DNA from: Sphingomonas sp. TREG-RG-20F-R18-01
Lineage (GTDB): Bacteria; Pseudomonadota; Alphaproteobacteria; Sphingomonadales; Sphingomonadaceae
Length of the DNA stretch: 55,091 bases
Direction of reading: 5' to 3'
Assembly (NCBI RefSeq): GCF_022662475.1
Contig: NZ_JAKNQQ010000013.1
Location: 1-55,091, forward strand
A program made the position numbers and the translations under genes. This document shows, in pieces, positions 43,501 through 52,290 of the stretch (the first letter of the stretch is position 1; each line of letters begins with the position of its first letter). A model generated the notes under the pieces. It saw nothing but the letters and a program-made list of their open reading frames with translations. It searched no databases and was not told where the DNA came from.

Positions 43501-43694
43501 GCGACGGGATCGCTCGCCGTACCGGCCTGATCGGCCGCTGCGGCCGAGGGCGATGCCGCCTGCGCGGTCGGCGCGTTCGCGAGAACGCCCTGCGTGGTTC
43601 CACTCTGCTGCGCGTACGCCGCGGTGCCGGTCAGCAATGCCGACCCGGAAACGGCGATCAGCAAGGACGCCTTATGCCCAAATTTCAAAATCAT
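40524..43694 (-). CDS. TonB-dependent receptor, TIGR01782 (Xanthomonas-Caulobacter) type
   Basis: 1056 residues from ATG 43694 (ribosome site GGAGAGG). The signal peptide ends at GTAAYAQ. The plug begins DIVVTGIRGAQQRAVNLKR and includes the hallmark GKLPDVTISDSLQRIPGVQI; the barrel ends in GGVRVKF. This class usually imports oligosaccharides. It is divergent from the GH3-GH2-MFS-esterase operon and upstream of the halogenase and ROK genes, so it is the likely entry port for this locus. Confidence 0.9.
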   Translation of the reverse strand: MILKFGHKASLLIAVSGSALLTGTAAYAQQSGTTQGVLANAPTAQAASPSAAAADQAGTASDPVAVVATADDNTPPADIVVTGIRGAQQRAVNLKRSAGSVTDSISAEDIGKLPDVTISDSLQRIPGVQIRRDAGEGAAINIRGLPQVTTLLNGEAYLGAQSITTIQPNFNDIPSQLFAGADVIKSSTADLLNAGITGTVNLRTRRPMDLKRGFTVAAAAEGSYGDKAKELDKSFNGLVAYHGERFGLLVSGAYSNLHLSNSHNGIQEGYGVGLHNEQFNTAANPTGDVDTSNGFSPAGRPRGTVVGSGRDVNGNGIANDIFLTPQAFTAWNKINQRERIGLNASAQWEISDQLTLVADAFFTQQNEHDRTAGIQMQNVNWQAGEALPTGSRNTGAQITQTSNGISRAYDLYSTQVYDYALGNFDSYSQNDHYKSQSQNYNAELKYDNGSGFKASLRGIYGKAYSNYDQSYLQFSVSNGAQWQPGGIGRYPTGNVAFNPGGYVVNTIAGTASLPAQVNFSGSQPVFTLPSQLTTLLSNINNYSMKTTSSEGNYRRNGDLKLIRGDVSYEANDAVSFSAGGRYSERSVNDFEFDRAAPLYAGQASRAGGCLVKWKAFDVPLSDPSCSAGPVGGYYTAGQVRNASNAIFNNQVKQYNLPGAGLPGIYVLNPGAMDNALAFQNSFYPGNVEVQNPGASFNVGVKQISGYVQMNVKGDVFGIPVSGNAGVKIINTKLDIIQFVTGSPQPYGLANLSNGIVETKRNFTDYLPAFNLAFDLQRNLKLRVAFSQTMTLLDLNQWGGGLNPNYAIDTTNAGSPVFRVTGGSSNGNPQLDPWRATNVEGSLEYYIGRSSLLSFGAFYIDVASFIQSGTVTRSDLPDNDGIVRGRTVFITTPVQGQGGTLKGVEAGWKQSFSDLGFMPRLLTNFGIDANITYSPSDSGQTDLAGASIPFQDNSKIQTNLAGFYQDGHFQARVAWNYRSKRAVQSDFSGIKGLELYQSPTNYIDASLSYDVNSHITFYAQGSNLGGEYEKYYLTFPDQKAYNNIYERRFTGGVRVKF

Positions 43695-43875
43695 TCCCAA
43701 TCCTCTCCAACCCTGATTCGGCGGACCGCGGCTTGGCGGCGATCCACGGGTATGGAGAAAACTGCGGCACAGGCCGTGCCTGCTCCCCCTCCCCTGACCG
43801 CGTTCGCGACTTACCGTCGTCTCCGAGACCCGAACAATTCCACCATGTGTCGATGTGCGTCAACGATTAAATAAT

Positions 43876-43900
43876 GCAATTTGTGGTTTTATAAAATTGC
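43876..43900. promoter_or_regulatory. A/T-rich inverted repeat in divergent promoter
   Basis: GCAATTT (43876-43882) and AAATTGC (43894-43900) are perfect 7-bp arms around an 11-bp spacer, in a very A/T-rich patch of the 452-bp gap between the TonB receptor and the GH3 operon. It is a candidate operator for the ROK repressor at 37545. A related CAATTGATTTT lies at about 44064. Confidence 0.45.
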
Positions 43901-44146
43901 GTGGGATTTTGGTGTCACGTCCCGGATCTGCGGTCGGATCGTTCGGCACGAAGTCCGGATTGGCGGAAAGCGGTTGTGCCGCCGGGAAAATCCTAGTTTC
44001 GCGGCACGTGTCGGTGTTCGCCGATACACAAGGGTGTCGAACGGCTCTCACCACCAAATTCGTCAATTGATTTTCGTTATGTCGTGTCGCAACGGTGGAC
44101 GTAACGCAGAAGAGCGGTCGTGTTCGACCAGCCTGGGGAGAGTTTG

Positions 44147-46702
44147 ATGGCTGCCGGTTTGTCTTCGATCAAGGTCGCATTGCTGGTTCAGGCGGCAGTC
44201 GCGCCGCTTGCTGCGGTTCCCGCGACGTCGCCAGCACCCGTGGCGCTAGCGCCGCTATCCGCGGTCGCGCACCCGGAAATCTGGCCAACCGCCAATGCCC
44301 GGCCGTTGCGGGATGCCAAGGTCGAGGCGCGGATCGATGCAATCCTCCGGCGGATGACGCTTGAGGACAAGGTCGGCCAGCTTATCCAGGTCGACATCGC
44401 AAGCATAACCCCCGCGGACCTGCGTACCTACAAGCTCGGATCGATCCTCAACGGGGGGAATGCCGGGCCCAATGGCGACGATCTCGCCCCGCCGGTCGAG
44501 TGGCTCAAGCTGGCGGACGCCTTCTACGACGCCTCGGTCGCGCGCACCGATGGTCGCCCGGTCATCCCGGTGATCTGGGGCACCGACGCGGTGCATGGCA
44601 ACAACAACATCCCCGGCGCGACGCTGTTTCCGCACAATATCGGGCTCGGCGCGGCGCATGATCGCGACCTGATGCGCGAGATCGGCCACGTCACCGCGAT
44701 CGAGACCGCCGCCGCCGGGATCGACTGGACGTTCGCCCCCACGCTCGCGGTCGTTCGCGACGATCGCTGGGGGCGGACCTATGAAAGCTATTCCGAAGAA
44801 CCGACGATCCCCGCCGATTATGCCGGTGCGGTGATCGAGGGCGTGCAGGGCAAGGTCGGCAACCGGGATTTCCTCGCGCCCGACCATGTGATCGCGACGA
44901 CGAAGCACTTCCTCGGCGACGGCGGCACCGGCGGTCGCGACCAGGGCGATGCGCGCGTCCCCGAGACGGTCTTGCGCGACATCCACCTTGGTGGCTATCC
45001 CGCCGCGATCGAGGCGGGGACGCAATCGGTGATGGCGAGCTTCTCGAGCTGGAACGGCGCGAAGATGCACGGCAACAAGAGCCTGCTGACGGGGGTGCTG
45101 AAGGACCGGCTCCACTTCGACGGCTTCGTCGTCGGGGACTGGAACGGTCACGGCCAGGTAGACGGCTGTTCCAATGAGAGCTGCGCCGCCGCGATCAACG
45201 CCGGGCTCGACATGTTCATGTATTCGGGAAGCGCGTGGAAGACGCTGTACGCCAACACGCTCAAACAGGCGCAGTCGGGTGAAATCCCCGCAGCACGACT
45301 CGACGATGCCGTGCGCCGTATCCTTCGCGTCAAGATCCGCGCCGGCACGTTCGACCGTGGACGCCCCTCGTCGCGGGCGCTCGCGGGCAAGATGGCGCTG
45401 ATCGGGGCGGCCGAGCATCGCGCGATCGCCCGGCGTGCGGTTCGGGAATCGCTCGTGTTGCTCAAGAATGCGGGCGGCGTGCTGCCGCTCAAGCCGTCTG
45501 CCAACATCCTCGTCGCCGGCGGCGGCGCGGACAATATCCCGCAGCAGGCCGGTGGCTGGTCGCTGACGTGGCAGGGCGGCGGGACGACCAACGCCAATTT
45601 CCCCAATGCGCAATCGATCTGGTCGGGGATCGACGCCGCGGTCAAGGCCGCTGGCGGGACCGCGACCTTGTCGGTCGACGGCAGCTTCGCGAGCAAGCCC
45701 GACGCCGCGATCGTCGTGTTCGGTGAGCAACCCTATGCCGAGTTCAAGGGGGACCGCCCGACGCTCGATTACAGCCCCGACGACAAGTCCGACCTCGCGC
45801 TGCTGCGCAAGCTGAAGGCGGCGGGCGTGCCTGTGGTCGCAGTGTTCCTGTCGGGCCGCCCGCTGTGGGTGAATGCCGAACTCAACGCTTCGGATGCGTT
45901 CGTCGCGGCATTTCTGCCGGGCAGCGAGGGCGGTGGCATTGCCGATGTGCTGTTCCGCAAGAAGGACGGCAGCATCGGCAGCGATTTTCGCGGCAAGCTC
46001 AGCTTTTCCTGGCCCAAGCGCCCCGATCAATATGTCCTCAATCGCTCGGACCCCGGCTACGATCCGCTGTTCGCGCTCGGCTACGGCCTGAGCTACGCAC
46101 GCCCTGGCATCGTCGCGACCCTCGACGAGGCGCGCCCGGCGGGCCTTGCCTCGGCCTTCAACGGCACGGTGTTCGGTAAGGGGCGCGTTCCCGAGGGCTG
46201 GTCGCTAGCGCTGGTCGAGCCCGGCCAGTCGAAGGTCCGGCTGCTCGGCGTGACCGCGACGACCGCCACCAGGCGGCTGACCGCCTCCGCGGTCGACCGG
46301 CGGCGGCAGGAGGATGCGCGCGCCTTCGTGTGGACGGGCGGCCCGGCCGAGGCGCGGGTCGAGACCGACCGTCCGATCGACCTGACGCGCGAGAGCAATG
46401 GCGAACTGAGCCTAGTCGTCGACGTCCGCGTCGACCGCGCCTCCAGCGCCACCGTCCGGCTCGGGATGATCAGCAACGACGGCAAGGCCGTCACCGTCCC
46501 GATCGGCGCGATACTTGCGCCGGCGAAGCCGGGGGTGTGGCAGCAGGTGATTGTCCCGCTGCAATGTTTCGCGACACGCGGGGTCGACATGGCGCACGTC
46601 AGCGCGCCCTTCGTGCTCGCCACCGACGGTGCTCTGGCCCTGTCGCTCTCGGACGTGAAGATCGATTCCGCCCCGGTGCCGATGACGCAATGTGGTGGCT
46701 GA
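44147..46702 (+). CDS. GH3 exo-beta-glucanase/glucosidase, ExoP-like
   Basis: 851 residues from ATG 44147 (ribosome site GGGGAGAG). A hydrophobic Ala-rich export signal comes first. The catalytic domain is plant-ExoI-like: MTLEDKVGQLIQVD, WGTDAVHGNNNI, KHFLGDGGT and the nucleophile motif FVVGDWNGHG with Asp331. The second domain follows (LVLLKNAGGVLPL, VFGEQPYAEFKGD, LPGSEGGG). The C-terminal 170 residues form an extra beta-sandwich as in marine ExoP enzymes. Family members release glucose from beta-1,3- or beta-1,4-glucans and aryl-glucosides. First gene of a five-gene operon; the gap to the GH2 gene is 106 bp. Confidence 0.88.
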   Translation: MAAGLSSIKVALLVQAAVAPLAAVPATSPAPVALAPLSAVAHPEIWPTANARPLRDAKVEARIDAILRRMTLEDKVGQLIQVDIASITPADLRTYKLGSILNGGNAGPNGDDLAPPVEWLKLADAFYDASVARTDGRPVIPVIWGTDAVHGNNNIPGATLFPHNIGLGAAHDRDLMREIGHVTAIETAAAGIDWTFAPTLAVVRDDRWGRTYESYSEEPTIPADYAGAVIEGVQGKVGNRDFLAPDHVIATTKHFLGDGGTGGRDQGDARVPETVLRDIHLGGYPAAIEAGTQSVMASFSSWNGAKMHGNKSLLTGVLKDRLHFDGFVVGDWNGHGQVDGCSNESCAAAINAGLDMFMYSGSAWKTLYANTLKQAQSGEIPAARLDDAVRRILRVKIRAGTFDRGRPSSRALAGKMALIGAAEHRAIARRAVRESLVLLKNAGGVLPLKPSANILVAGGGADNIPQQAGGWSLTWQGGGTTNANFPNAQSIWSGIDAAVKAAGGTATLSVDGSFASKPDAAIVVFGEQPYAEFKGDRPTLDYSPDDKSDLALLRKLKAAGVPVVAVFLSGRPLWVNAELNASDAFVAAFLPGSEGGGIADVLFRKKDGSIGSDFRGKLSFSWPKRPDQYVLNRSDPGYDPLFALGYGLSYARPGIVATLDEARPAGLASAFNGTVFGKGRVPEGWSLALVEPGQSKVRLLGVTATTATRRLTASAVDRRRQEDARAFVWTGGPAEARVETDRPIDLTRESNGELSLVVDVRVDRASSATVRLGMISNDGKAVTVPIGAILAPAKPGVWQQVIVPLQCFATRGVDMAHVSAPFVLATDGALALSLSDVKIDSAPVPMTQCGG

Positions 46703-46720
46703 GGTCACGCTTACCTGTCG

Positions 46721-46736
46721 CAATTAAACAAAATTG
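46721..46736. promoter_or_regulatory. A/T-rich dyad before GH2 gene
   Basis: CAATT and AATTG frame six bases in the otherwise GC-rich gap between the GH3 and GH2 genes. It resembles the 43876 repeat in half-site but with a different spacing, so assignment to the ROK repressor is weak. Confidence 0.3.
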
Positions 46737-46808
46737 ATTTGGCATTCCGCCGCCTCTGTGCTTTTGATCCATCAAGCCGACGGGATCGGCACTGTTGGGA
46801 GGCGATCG

Positions 46809-49800
46809 ATGGGCAAGACACACGCAGGCGCGATACTCGTTGCGTTGCTGGCAACCGCGGCAACCGCACGCGCGCAAACCTACGGGCCGATCAACGCCGA
46901 CCTGCCCGCAGGTGGCGACGCCGTCACCAGCCGGATCGGTGGCACCGACGCCACGACGATCGCTGCGCCAACCTGGACGCTGTCCGCATGGGTCGCGCCC
47001 ACCGCGCTTCCAACCGGGCGCGCATTGGTCGGTGGCTTCGGCGACCCCGCGACAGGGCCACGCCGCTTCCTGGCGCTCGACGCCGGACGCCCAAGCCTCG
47101 TTACCGAGGGCGGAACGCTCACCGCGCCGGCGCGACTGGCGCCTGTCGGGTGGCATCACCTCGCGGCCAGCTTCGACGGGACGACCGCGCGATTGTTCGT
47201 CGACGGCAAGCCGGTCGCACAGCGCAAGATGACCGCCGCGCCCGTGTCTCCGGTCGCAACCCTCGCGCCCCGCTCGGGCGACCCGGTCTTCGCCGGTCGC
47301 GTGGCGGACTTCAGGTTGGTCGCCGGCGCAAGCGACGCGCAGACGCTGAAGGCCGCGGCGATGCGTCGGCCCGACCCAGCGCTGATCGCCTTCCAGCAGG
47401 GCAGCCCGAGCTGGCCGGTGCAGGTCCGCCAGATGTATGGCCAGACCGCGCCGCAGGATGCCGCGACGCTTCCAAAATCGAAGGTGCCGTTCGACGCCCC
47501 GGTCGTCAAGCCCGAGCCGACGACCGCGGCGATCGTCGCGACCGGTCCCGGGCAATGGGACGTCAACGGCTGGCGCCTCGCCGAAGCGCCGAGGGTCAGC
47601 GCGCCGGGCGCGACGCTGAGCCGTGCCGGGTTCGACACACGCGGCTGGTATGCCGCGACCGTGCCCGGCACCGTGCTGACGACGCTGGTTGATCGCGGCG
47701 TCTATCCCGATCCCGCGCATGGTCTCAACAACCTCGCCATTCCAGAGCGGCTGGCGCGGCAGGACTATTGGTATCGCACCGAATTCGACGTCCCCACCGA
47801 CGCCGCAGGCAAGCGTCAGCAACTGGCCTTGAACGGCGTCAACTATGCCGCCGAGGTGTGGCTGAATGGCCAGGTGATCGGTACGATGAAGGGCGCGTTC
47901 ATCCGCGGCCAGTTTGACGTGACGGGCAAGCTCCTCCCCGGTCGCAACGCGATCGCGGTGAAGGTCTCGCCCGCCCCGCATCCCGGCATCGCGCAGGAGG
48001 AATCGCTGACTGCGGGCGTCGGCGAGAATGGCGGGATGATGATGCTCGACGGACCGACCTTCGGCGCGGCCGAGGGCTGGGACTGGATCCCGACCATCCG
48101 CGACCGCAACACCGGTCTGTGGCGCGGCGTGACGCTGGCTGCGACCGGTGTCGCGACGCTGGGGGATCCACACGTCGTCACGACACTGCCGCGCGCGGAC
48201 AACAGCGTTGCCGATGTCGAGATCACTGTGCCCGTCTCGAACGCGTCGGCCCAGCCGGTCACGACCGTCGTGCGCGCCGCGTTCGACGATGTTGCGGTCG
48301 AGAAATCGGTGACGCTCGCACCCGGTCAGAGCAGCGACGTCGTGTTGCGTCCGTCCGAGTTCAGGCAACTGTCGGTCCGCAACCCCAAGCTGTGGTGGCC
48401 CAACGGCTATGGCGCGCCCGCGCTGCACGACCTGACGCTGACGAGCAGCGTCGCGGGCCAGCCGAGCGACACGCGGCGGCTGCGCTTCGGGATGCGGCAG
48501 GTCACCTACGACATCTCGCTGATGGACCAGAAGGGCACGCTCGAACGCGTCGGGATCGACCTGAGCAAGGCACGCGCGCTCGGCCAGCAGATCGTCGATG
48601 GCAGCCACACCGGGATCCACAAGATCAAGGACGGCTGGGCTGCCTCGCTGGTCCCGGGCGCGGAAACCTCGCCCGCGGTGCGCCAGATCACGAATGAGGA
48701 CGGGTTGACGCCGTATCTCGTGATCCGCGTAAACGGCGTGCGGATCGCGGCGCGTGGTGGCAACATCGGCATGGACGACTTCATGAAGCGGGTCGACCGC
48801 GCCCGGCTGGAGCCGTTCTTCCGTCTCCACCAGGACGCCCATATGAACATCATCCGCAACTGGGTCGGGCAGAATACCGAGGATACGTTCTACGATCTGG
48901 CCGACGAATACGGTTTGATGATCCTCAACGATTTTTGGGAATCGACGCAGGATTACAACATCGAGGCGCAGGACCCCGCGCTGTTCCTTAAGAACGCGAC
49001 CGACGTGGTGAAACGCTACCGCAACCACCCCTCGATCGTCGTGTGGTTTGGCCGCAACGAGGGCGTGCCGCAGCCGATCCTCAACGAAGGGCTGCAGGCG
49101 CTGATCCACCAGGAGGACGGCACGCGTATCTATATGGGGTCGTCCAACCGCGTGAACCTGCAGAACAGCGGGCCGTACAACTGGCGCCCGCCGGTCGAAT
49201 ATTTCACCGAGCACGCCAAGGGCTTCTCAGTCGAGAGCGGCACGCCGTCGCTCCCGACGCTGGAAGCGTGGAAGCGCGCGATCCCGGCGGCGGACCGCTG
49301 GCCGATCAGCGACAGCTGGGCGTATCACGACTGGCATCAGACCGGGAACGGCGCCGTGACGAGCTACATGAACGCGCTCGCCACGCGTTTCGGCCCCGGC
49401 ACCAGCCTCGAGGACTTCGAGCGCAAGGCGCAGATGATGCAGTACGAATCCTACCGCGCGATCTTCGAGGGGATGAACGCCGGGCTGTGGACGCAGAACA
49501 GCGGGCGGATGCTGTGGATGACGCAGCCTGCCTGGCCGTCCTCGGCATGGCAGATGTTCTCTTCCGACTATGACACGCAAGCGTCCTTCTACGGCGTCAA
49601 GAAGGCGTCGGAGCCTGTCCACGTCCAGATGAACCTGCCCGATTACAAGGTCGTGCTGGTCAACAACCGGGTCGGCGACCTGCGCGGTGTGACCGTGGCG
49701 GCGAAGGTCGTCAGCCTCGACAACCGCGTGCTTGCCGAGAAGCGCACCACGCTGACCGCGACCGCCGAAACCGCCAACGCGGCGTTCACGCTCGACCTCG

Positions 49801-50219
49801 CGCCGATCCTGGCGAAGGGCGTCGCGCTGGTCCGGCTGGAAGCGCGCGACGCTGGCGGCAAGGTTCTTTCGACCAACCTCTATTGGCAGGCTGCCAACGA
49901 CGCGCAGTTCCAGGCGCTCAACACGCTCGCCCCGGTCACGCTCCAGTCCACCGCGAGCAGCCGGGTCGACGGTGCCGAAACCGTCGCGACGGTAACGCTG
50001 ACCAACCCGAGCCAGACCCCGGCGATCGAGACCAAGCTGACGGTGCTGAATGCAGACGGCAGCCAGGTCCTGCCCGCCTATTTCACCGACAATTACGTGT
50101 CGCTGCTGCCGGGTGAAACTCGCGCGGTCGAGATCCGCTACCCGACCGGCAAGGCCGCGACCCCGAGCGTCACGCTGCGCGGCTGGAACGTCGCCGCGTC
50201 GAGCACGGCACTGCGGTGA
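46809..50219 (+). CDS. GH2 glycosidase (exo-glucosaminidase/mannosidase type) with LamG-like domain
   Basis: 1136 residues from ATG 46809 (ribosome site GGGAGG), signal peptide ending TARAQ. An N-terminal concanavalin/LamG-like domain comes first (about 55-170; WTLSAWVAPT, RLAPVGWHHLAASFDGTTAR). The GH2 jelly-roll follows (QDYWYRTEFDVPTDAAGKRQ, VNYAAEVWLNGQVIG), then the Ig-like domain and the barrel. The acid/base is Glu751 in VVWFGRNEG and the nucleophile is Glu809 in FSVESGTPSLPTLE, a pattern like CsxA exo-beta-D-glucosaminidases and mannosylglycoprotein endo-mannosidases. C-terminal beta-domains complete it. The GTGA overlap with the next gene couples translation. Exact sugar unknown. Confidence 0.85.
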   Translation: MGKTHAGAILVALLATAATARAQTYGPINADLPAGGDAVTSRIGGTDATTIAAPTWTLSAWVAPTALPTGRALVGGFGDPATGPRRFLALDAGRPSLVTEGGTLTAPARLAPVGWHHLAASFDGTTARLFVDGKPVAQRKMTAAPVSPVATLAPRSGDPVFAGRVADFRLVAGASDAQTLKAAAMRRPDPALIAFQQGSPSWPVQVRQMYGQTAPQDAATLPKSKVPFDAPVVKPEPTTAAIVATGPGQWDVNGWRLAEAPRVSAPGATLSRAGFDTRGWYAATVPGTVLTTLVDRGVYPDPAHGLNNLAIPERLARQDYWYRTEFDVPTDAAGKRQQLALNGVNYAAEVWLNGQVIGTMKGAFIRGQFDVTGKLLPGRNAIAVKVSPAPHPGIAQEESLTAGVGENGGMMMLDGPTFGAAEGWDWIPTIRDRNTGLWRGVTLAATGVATLGDPHVVTTLPRADNSVADVEITVPVSNASAQPVTTVVRAAFDDVAVEKSVTLAPGQSSDVVLRPSEFRQLSVRNPKLWWPNGYGAPALHDLTLTSSVAGQPSDTRRLRFGMRQVTYDISLMDQKGTLERVGIDLSKARALGQQIVDGSHTGIHKIKDGWAASLVPGAETSPAVRQITNEDGLTPYLVIRVNGVRIAARGGNIGMDDFMKRVDRARLEPFFRLHQDAHMNIIRNWVGQNTEDTFYDLADEYGLMILNDFWESTQDYNIEAQDPALFLKNATDVVKRYRNHPSIVVWFGRNEGVPQPILNEGLQALIHQEDGTRIYMGSSNRVNLQNSGPYNWRPPVEYFTEHAKGFSVESGTPSLPTLEAWKRAIPAADRWPISDSWAYHDWHQTGNGAVTSYMNALATRFGPGTSLEDFERKAQMMQYESYRAIFEGMNAGLWTQNSGRMLWMTQPAWPSSAWQMFSSDYDTQASFYGVKKASEPVHVQMNLPDYKVVLVNNRVGDLRGVTVAAKVVSLDNRVLAEKRTTLTATAETANAAFTLDLAPILAKGVALVRLEARDAGGKVLSTNLYWQAANDAQFQALNTLAPVTLQSTASSRVDGAETVATVTLTNPSQTPAIETKLTVLNADGSQVLPAYFTDNYVSLLPGETRAVEIRYPTGKAATPSVTLRGWNVAASSTALR

Positions 50220-51538
50220 GCGGGCGCGGGGTCCTGGCGGCGAGCATCGGCACTGCCGCGCTCGCCGGGCTGTTGTTCGGGTTCGACACTGCGGTCATCG
50301 CGGGCGTCACCGGCGACCTCACGCGGATCTACTGGCTTACCCCGGAAACGCTGGGGGTCACCGTTTCCGCCGCGCTGTGGGGGACGCTGGTCGGGGCGCT
50401 GTTCACCGGCAAGCCGGGGGATCGCTACGGCAGCCGCCGCGTGCTGGGGCTGCTGGGCATCCTCTATGTCATCGCAGGCATCGGCTGCGCACTGGTCACC
50501 GACTGGAGCGCGTTCCTCGCCTTCCGGTTTGCCTGCGGGCTCGCGATCGGGGGATCCTCGGTCCTCGCCCCCGTCTACATTGCCGAGATCGCGCCCCCTG
50601 CCCGGCGTGGAATGCTGGTCGGGCTGTTCCAGCTCGCGATCGTCACGGGAATCCTGGTGGCCTATCTCAGCAACGCGGTCGTCGGGTCGTTGGTCGGCGA
50701 GGCCGCATGGCGCTGGAAGCTCGGCGTCACCGCGGCGCCAGCGATCCTGTTCCTGGTCCTGCTCGCGCGCATTCCGGACAGCCCGCGCTGGCTGATCCTG
50801 TCGGGACGCCTCGACGACGCCCGCGCCGCGATGGTGCGGATCGGCCTGACCGCGGCGGAGGCGTCCGCCGAGATCACCTCGGTCGAGACAGCGCTTCGGC
50901 AGGACGAACCCGGCGAAGCCCTGTCGTGGCGCAAGCATCGCAAGCCGATCCTGCTCGCGGTGGCGACCGCGATGTTCAACCAGCTCGCCGGGATCAATGC
51001 GGTCCTCTATTATCTCAACGACATCTTCGCCAAGGCAGGAAGCCTGTCGCCCGATCGGCAGGCGATCCTGATCGGTGCCGCCAACCTGCTGTTCACGCTG
51101 GTCGGCATGGCGCTGATCGACCGGGTCGGGCGGCGGACGTTGCTCGCCTCCGGCGCGGCGGGGATGACGGTGTGCCTGTCGGTCGCCGCGCTGGTACTGT
51201 TCGGGCGGATCGGCAACGCTGCGCTGCTGCCCGCGCTGGTCGGCTTCATCGCCTTTTTCGCGACCAGCCAGGGCGCGGTCATCTGGGTCTATCTGTCCGA
51301 GATCTTCCCGAGCGCGGCGCGCGCGCGCGGCAGTGGCCTCGGCGCGAGCACGCACTGGTTGATGAACGCCGCGATCGCCGGGGTGTTTCCAGTGCTCGTC
51401 GCCTGGTCGGCGGGCGCGCCGTTCGTGATCTTTGCGGTTGCAATGGCGGTGCAATACGTCGTCGTGCTGCTATTTTTCCCCGAAACCAAGGGCGTCGCAC
51501 TCGATGCGATGCACGCCCGGATGATGGAGCCCCGCTAA
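50216..51538 (+). CDS. MFS sugar porter
   Basis: 440 residues starting at GTG 50216, which overlaps the GH2 stop by 4 bp. Twelve membrane segments. Sugar-porter signatures are present: LLFGFDTAVIAGV, GDRYGSRR in loop 2-3, PDSPRWLILSGR, QLAGINAVLYY, DRVGRRTLL and FPETKG. It imports a mono- or oligosaccharide produced by the upstream glycosidases. Confidence 0.9.
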   Translation: MSGRGVLAASIGTAALAGLLFGFDTAVIAGVTGDLTRIYWLTPETLGVTVSAALWGTLVGALFTGKPGDRYGSRRVLGLLGILYVIAGIGCALVTDWSAFLAFRFACGLAIGGSSVLAPVYIAEIAPPARRGMLVGLFQLAIVTGILVAYLSNAVVGSLVGEAAWRWKLGVTAAPAILFLVLLARIPDSPRWLILSGRLDDARAAMVRIGLTAAEASAEITSVETALRQDEPGEALSWRKHRKPILLAVATAMFNQLAGINAVLYYLNDIFAKAGSLSPDRQAILIGAANLLFTLVGMALIDRVGRRTLLASGAAGMTVCLSVAALVLFGRIGNAALLPALVGFIAFFATSQGAVIWVYLSEIFPSAARARGSGLGASTHWLMNAAIAGVFPVLVAWSAGAPFVIFAVAMAVQYVVVLLFFPETKGVALDAMHARMMEPR

Positions 51539-52290
51539 TGCGCCATGCGATGCTACTGCTCTCCGCCTTGTTGCCAATGGCCAACGCGAGCCAGGCGCAG
51601 ACCCCGGCGGCCGACAAGGCCACCCCGGCGCAGGACCCCGAGCAGCGGCTGCATCAGGACTGGGCATGGCTCGGGCGCTACCAGCAGGCGAATGCCGCGA
51701 TTCCGCCGTCCGACACCCGCAAGCGCGTTGTTTTCATCGGCGATTCCATCACGCAGGGGTGGTTCGACAAGGTTCCCGGGTTCTTCGGCCCCGACCGGAT
51801 CGATCGCGGGATCGGCGGACAGACCACGCCGCAGATGGTACTGCGCTTCCGGCAGGACGTGATCGACCTGCACCCTGCCGTGGTGCAGATCATGGGCGGC
51901 ACCAACGACATCGCCAGCAACACAGGGCCGATGACGCTGGAACAGACGCAGGCCAACATCATGATGATGTGCGACCTCGCGCGCGCGAACGGGATCCGCG
52001 TGATCCTCGCGTCGATCCCGCCCGCCGCCAATTTCCCATGGCGTCCCGGACTGGAAGTGTCGTCCAAGATCGCGCGGATGAACCTCTGGCTGAAGGGCTA
52101 TGCCGCGCGGATCGGCGCGACCTATGCCGATTACTGGACCGCGCTCCACGACGTGTCGGCGCAGCGCGCGGCATTTACCGTCGACGGCGTCCACCCCAAT
52201 GAACGCGGCTATGCCGCAATGGCCCCCGTCGCCGAAGTGGCGATTCGCGATGCGCTGGCGCGCACTGCCCCCGCCGGCCTGCCGCGGTGA
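51538..52290 (+). CDS. SGNH/GDSL-family hydrolase
   Basis: 250 residues; ATG 51538 overlaps the MFS stop (TAATG). Signal peptide MRHAMLLLSALLPMANASQA. Catalytic blocks are GDSITQ (Ser70), RGIGGQTT, GGTNDIA and DGVHPN (Asp216, His219). Family members often deacetylate glycans (platelet-activating-factor acetylhydrolase-like type). In this operon it probably removes acetyl or other ester groups from the imported glycan. Confidence 0.88.
   Translation: MRHAMLLLSALLPMANASQAQTPAADKATPAQDPEQRLHQDWAWLGRYQQANAAIPPSDTRKRVVFIGDSITQGWFDKVPGFFGPDRIDRGIGGQTTPQMVLRFRQDVIDLHPAVVQIMGGTNDIASNTGPMTLEQTQANIMMMCDLARANGIRVILASIPPAANFPWRPGLEVSSKIARMNLWLKGYAARIGATYADYWTALHDVSAQRAAFTVDGVHPNERGYAAMAPVAEVAIRDALARTAPAGLPR

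Noticed and set aside
41208..43874. 888-codon + strand open frame
   Set aside because: Antisense to the TonB receptor; Val/Arg/Asp-rich artefact of high-GC codon bias.
46599..49214. 871-codon minus-strand open frame
   Set aside because: Antisense to the GH2 gene; no recognisable protein features.
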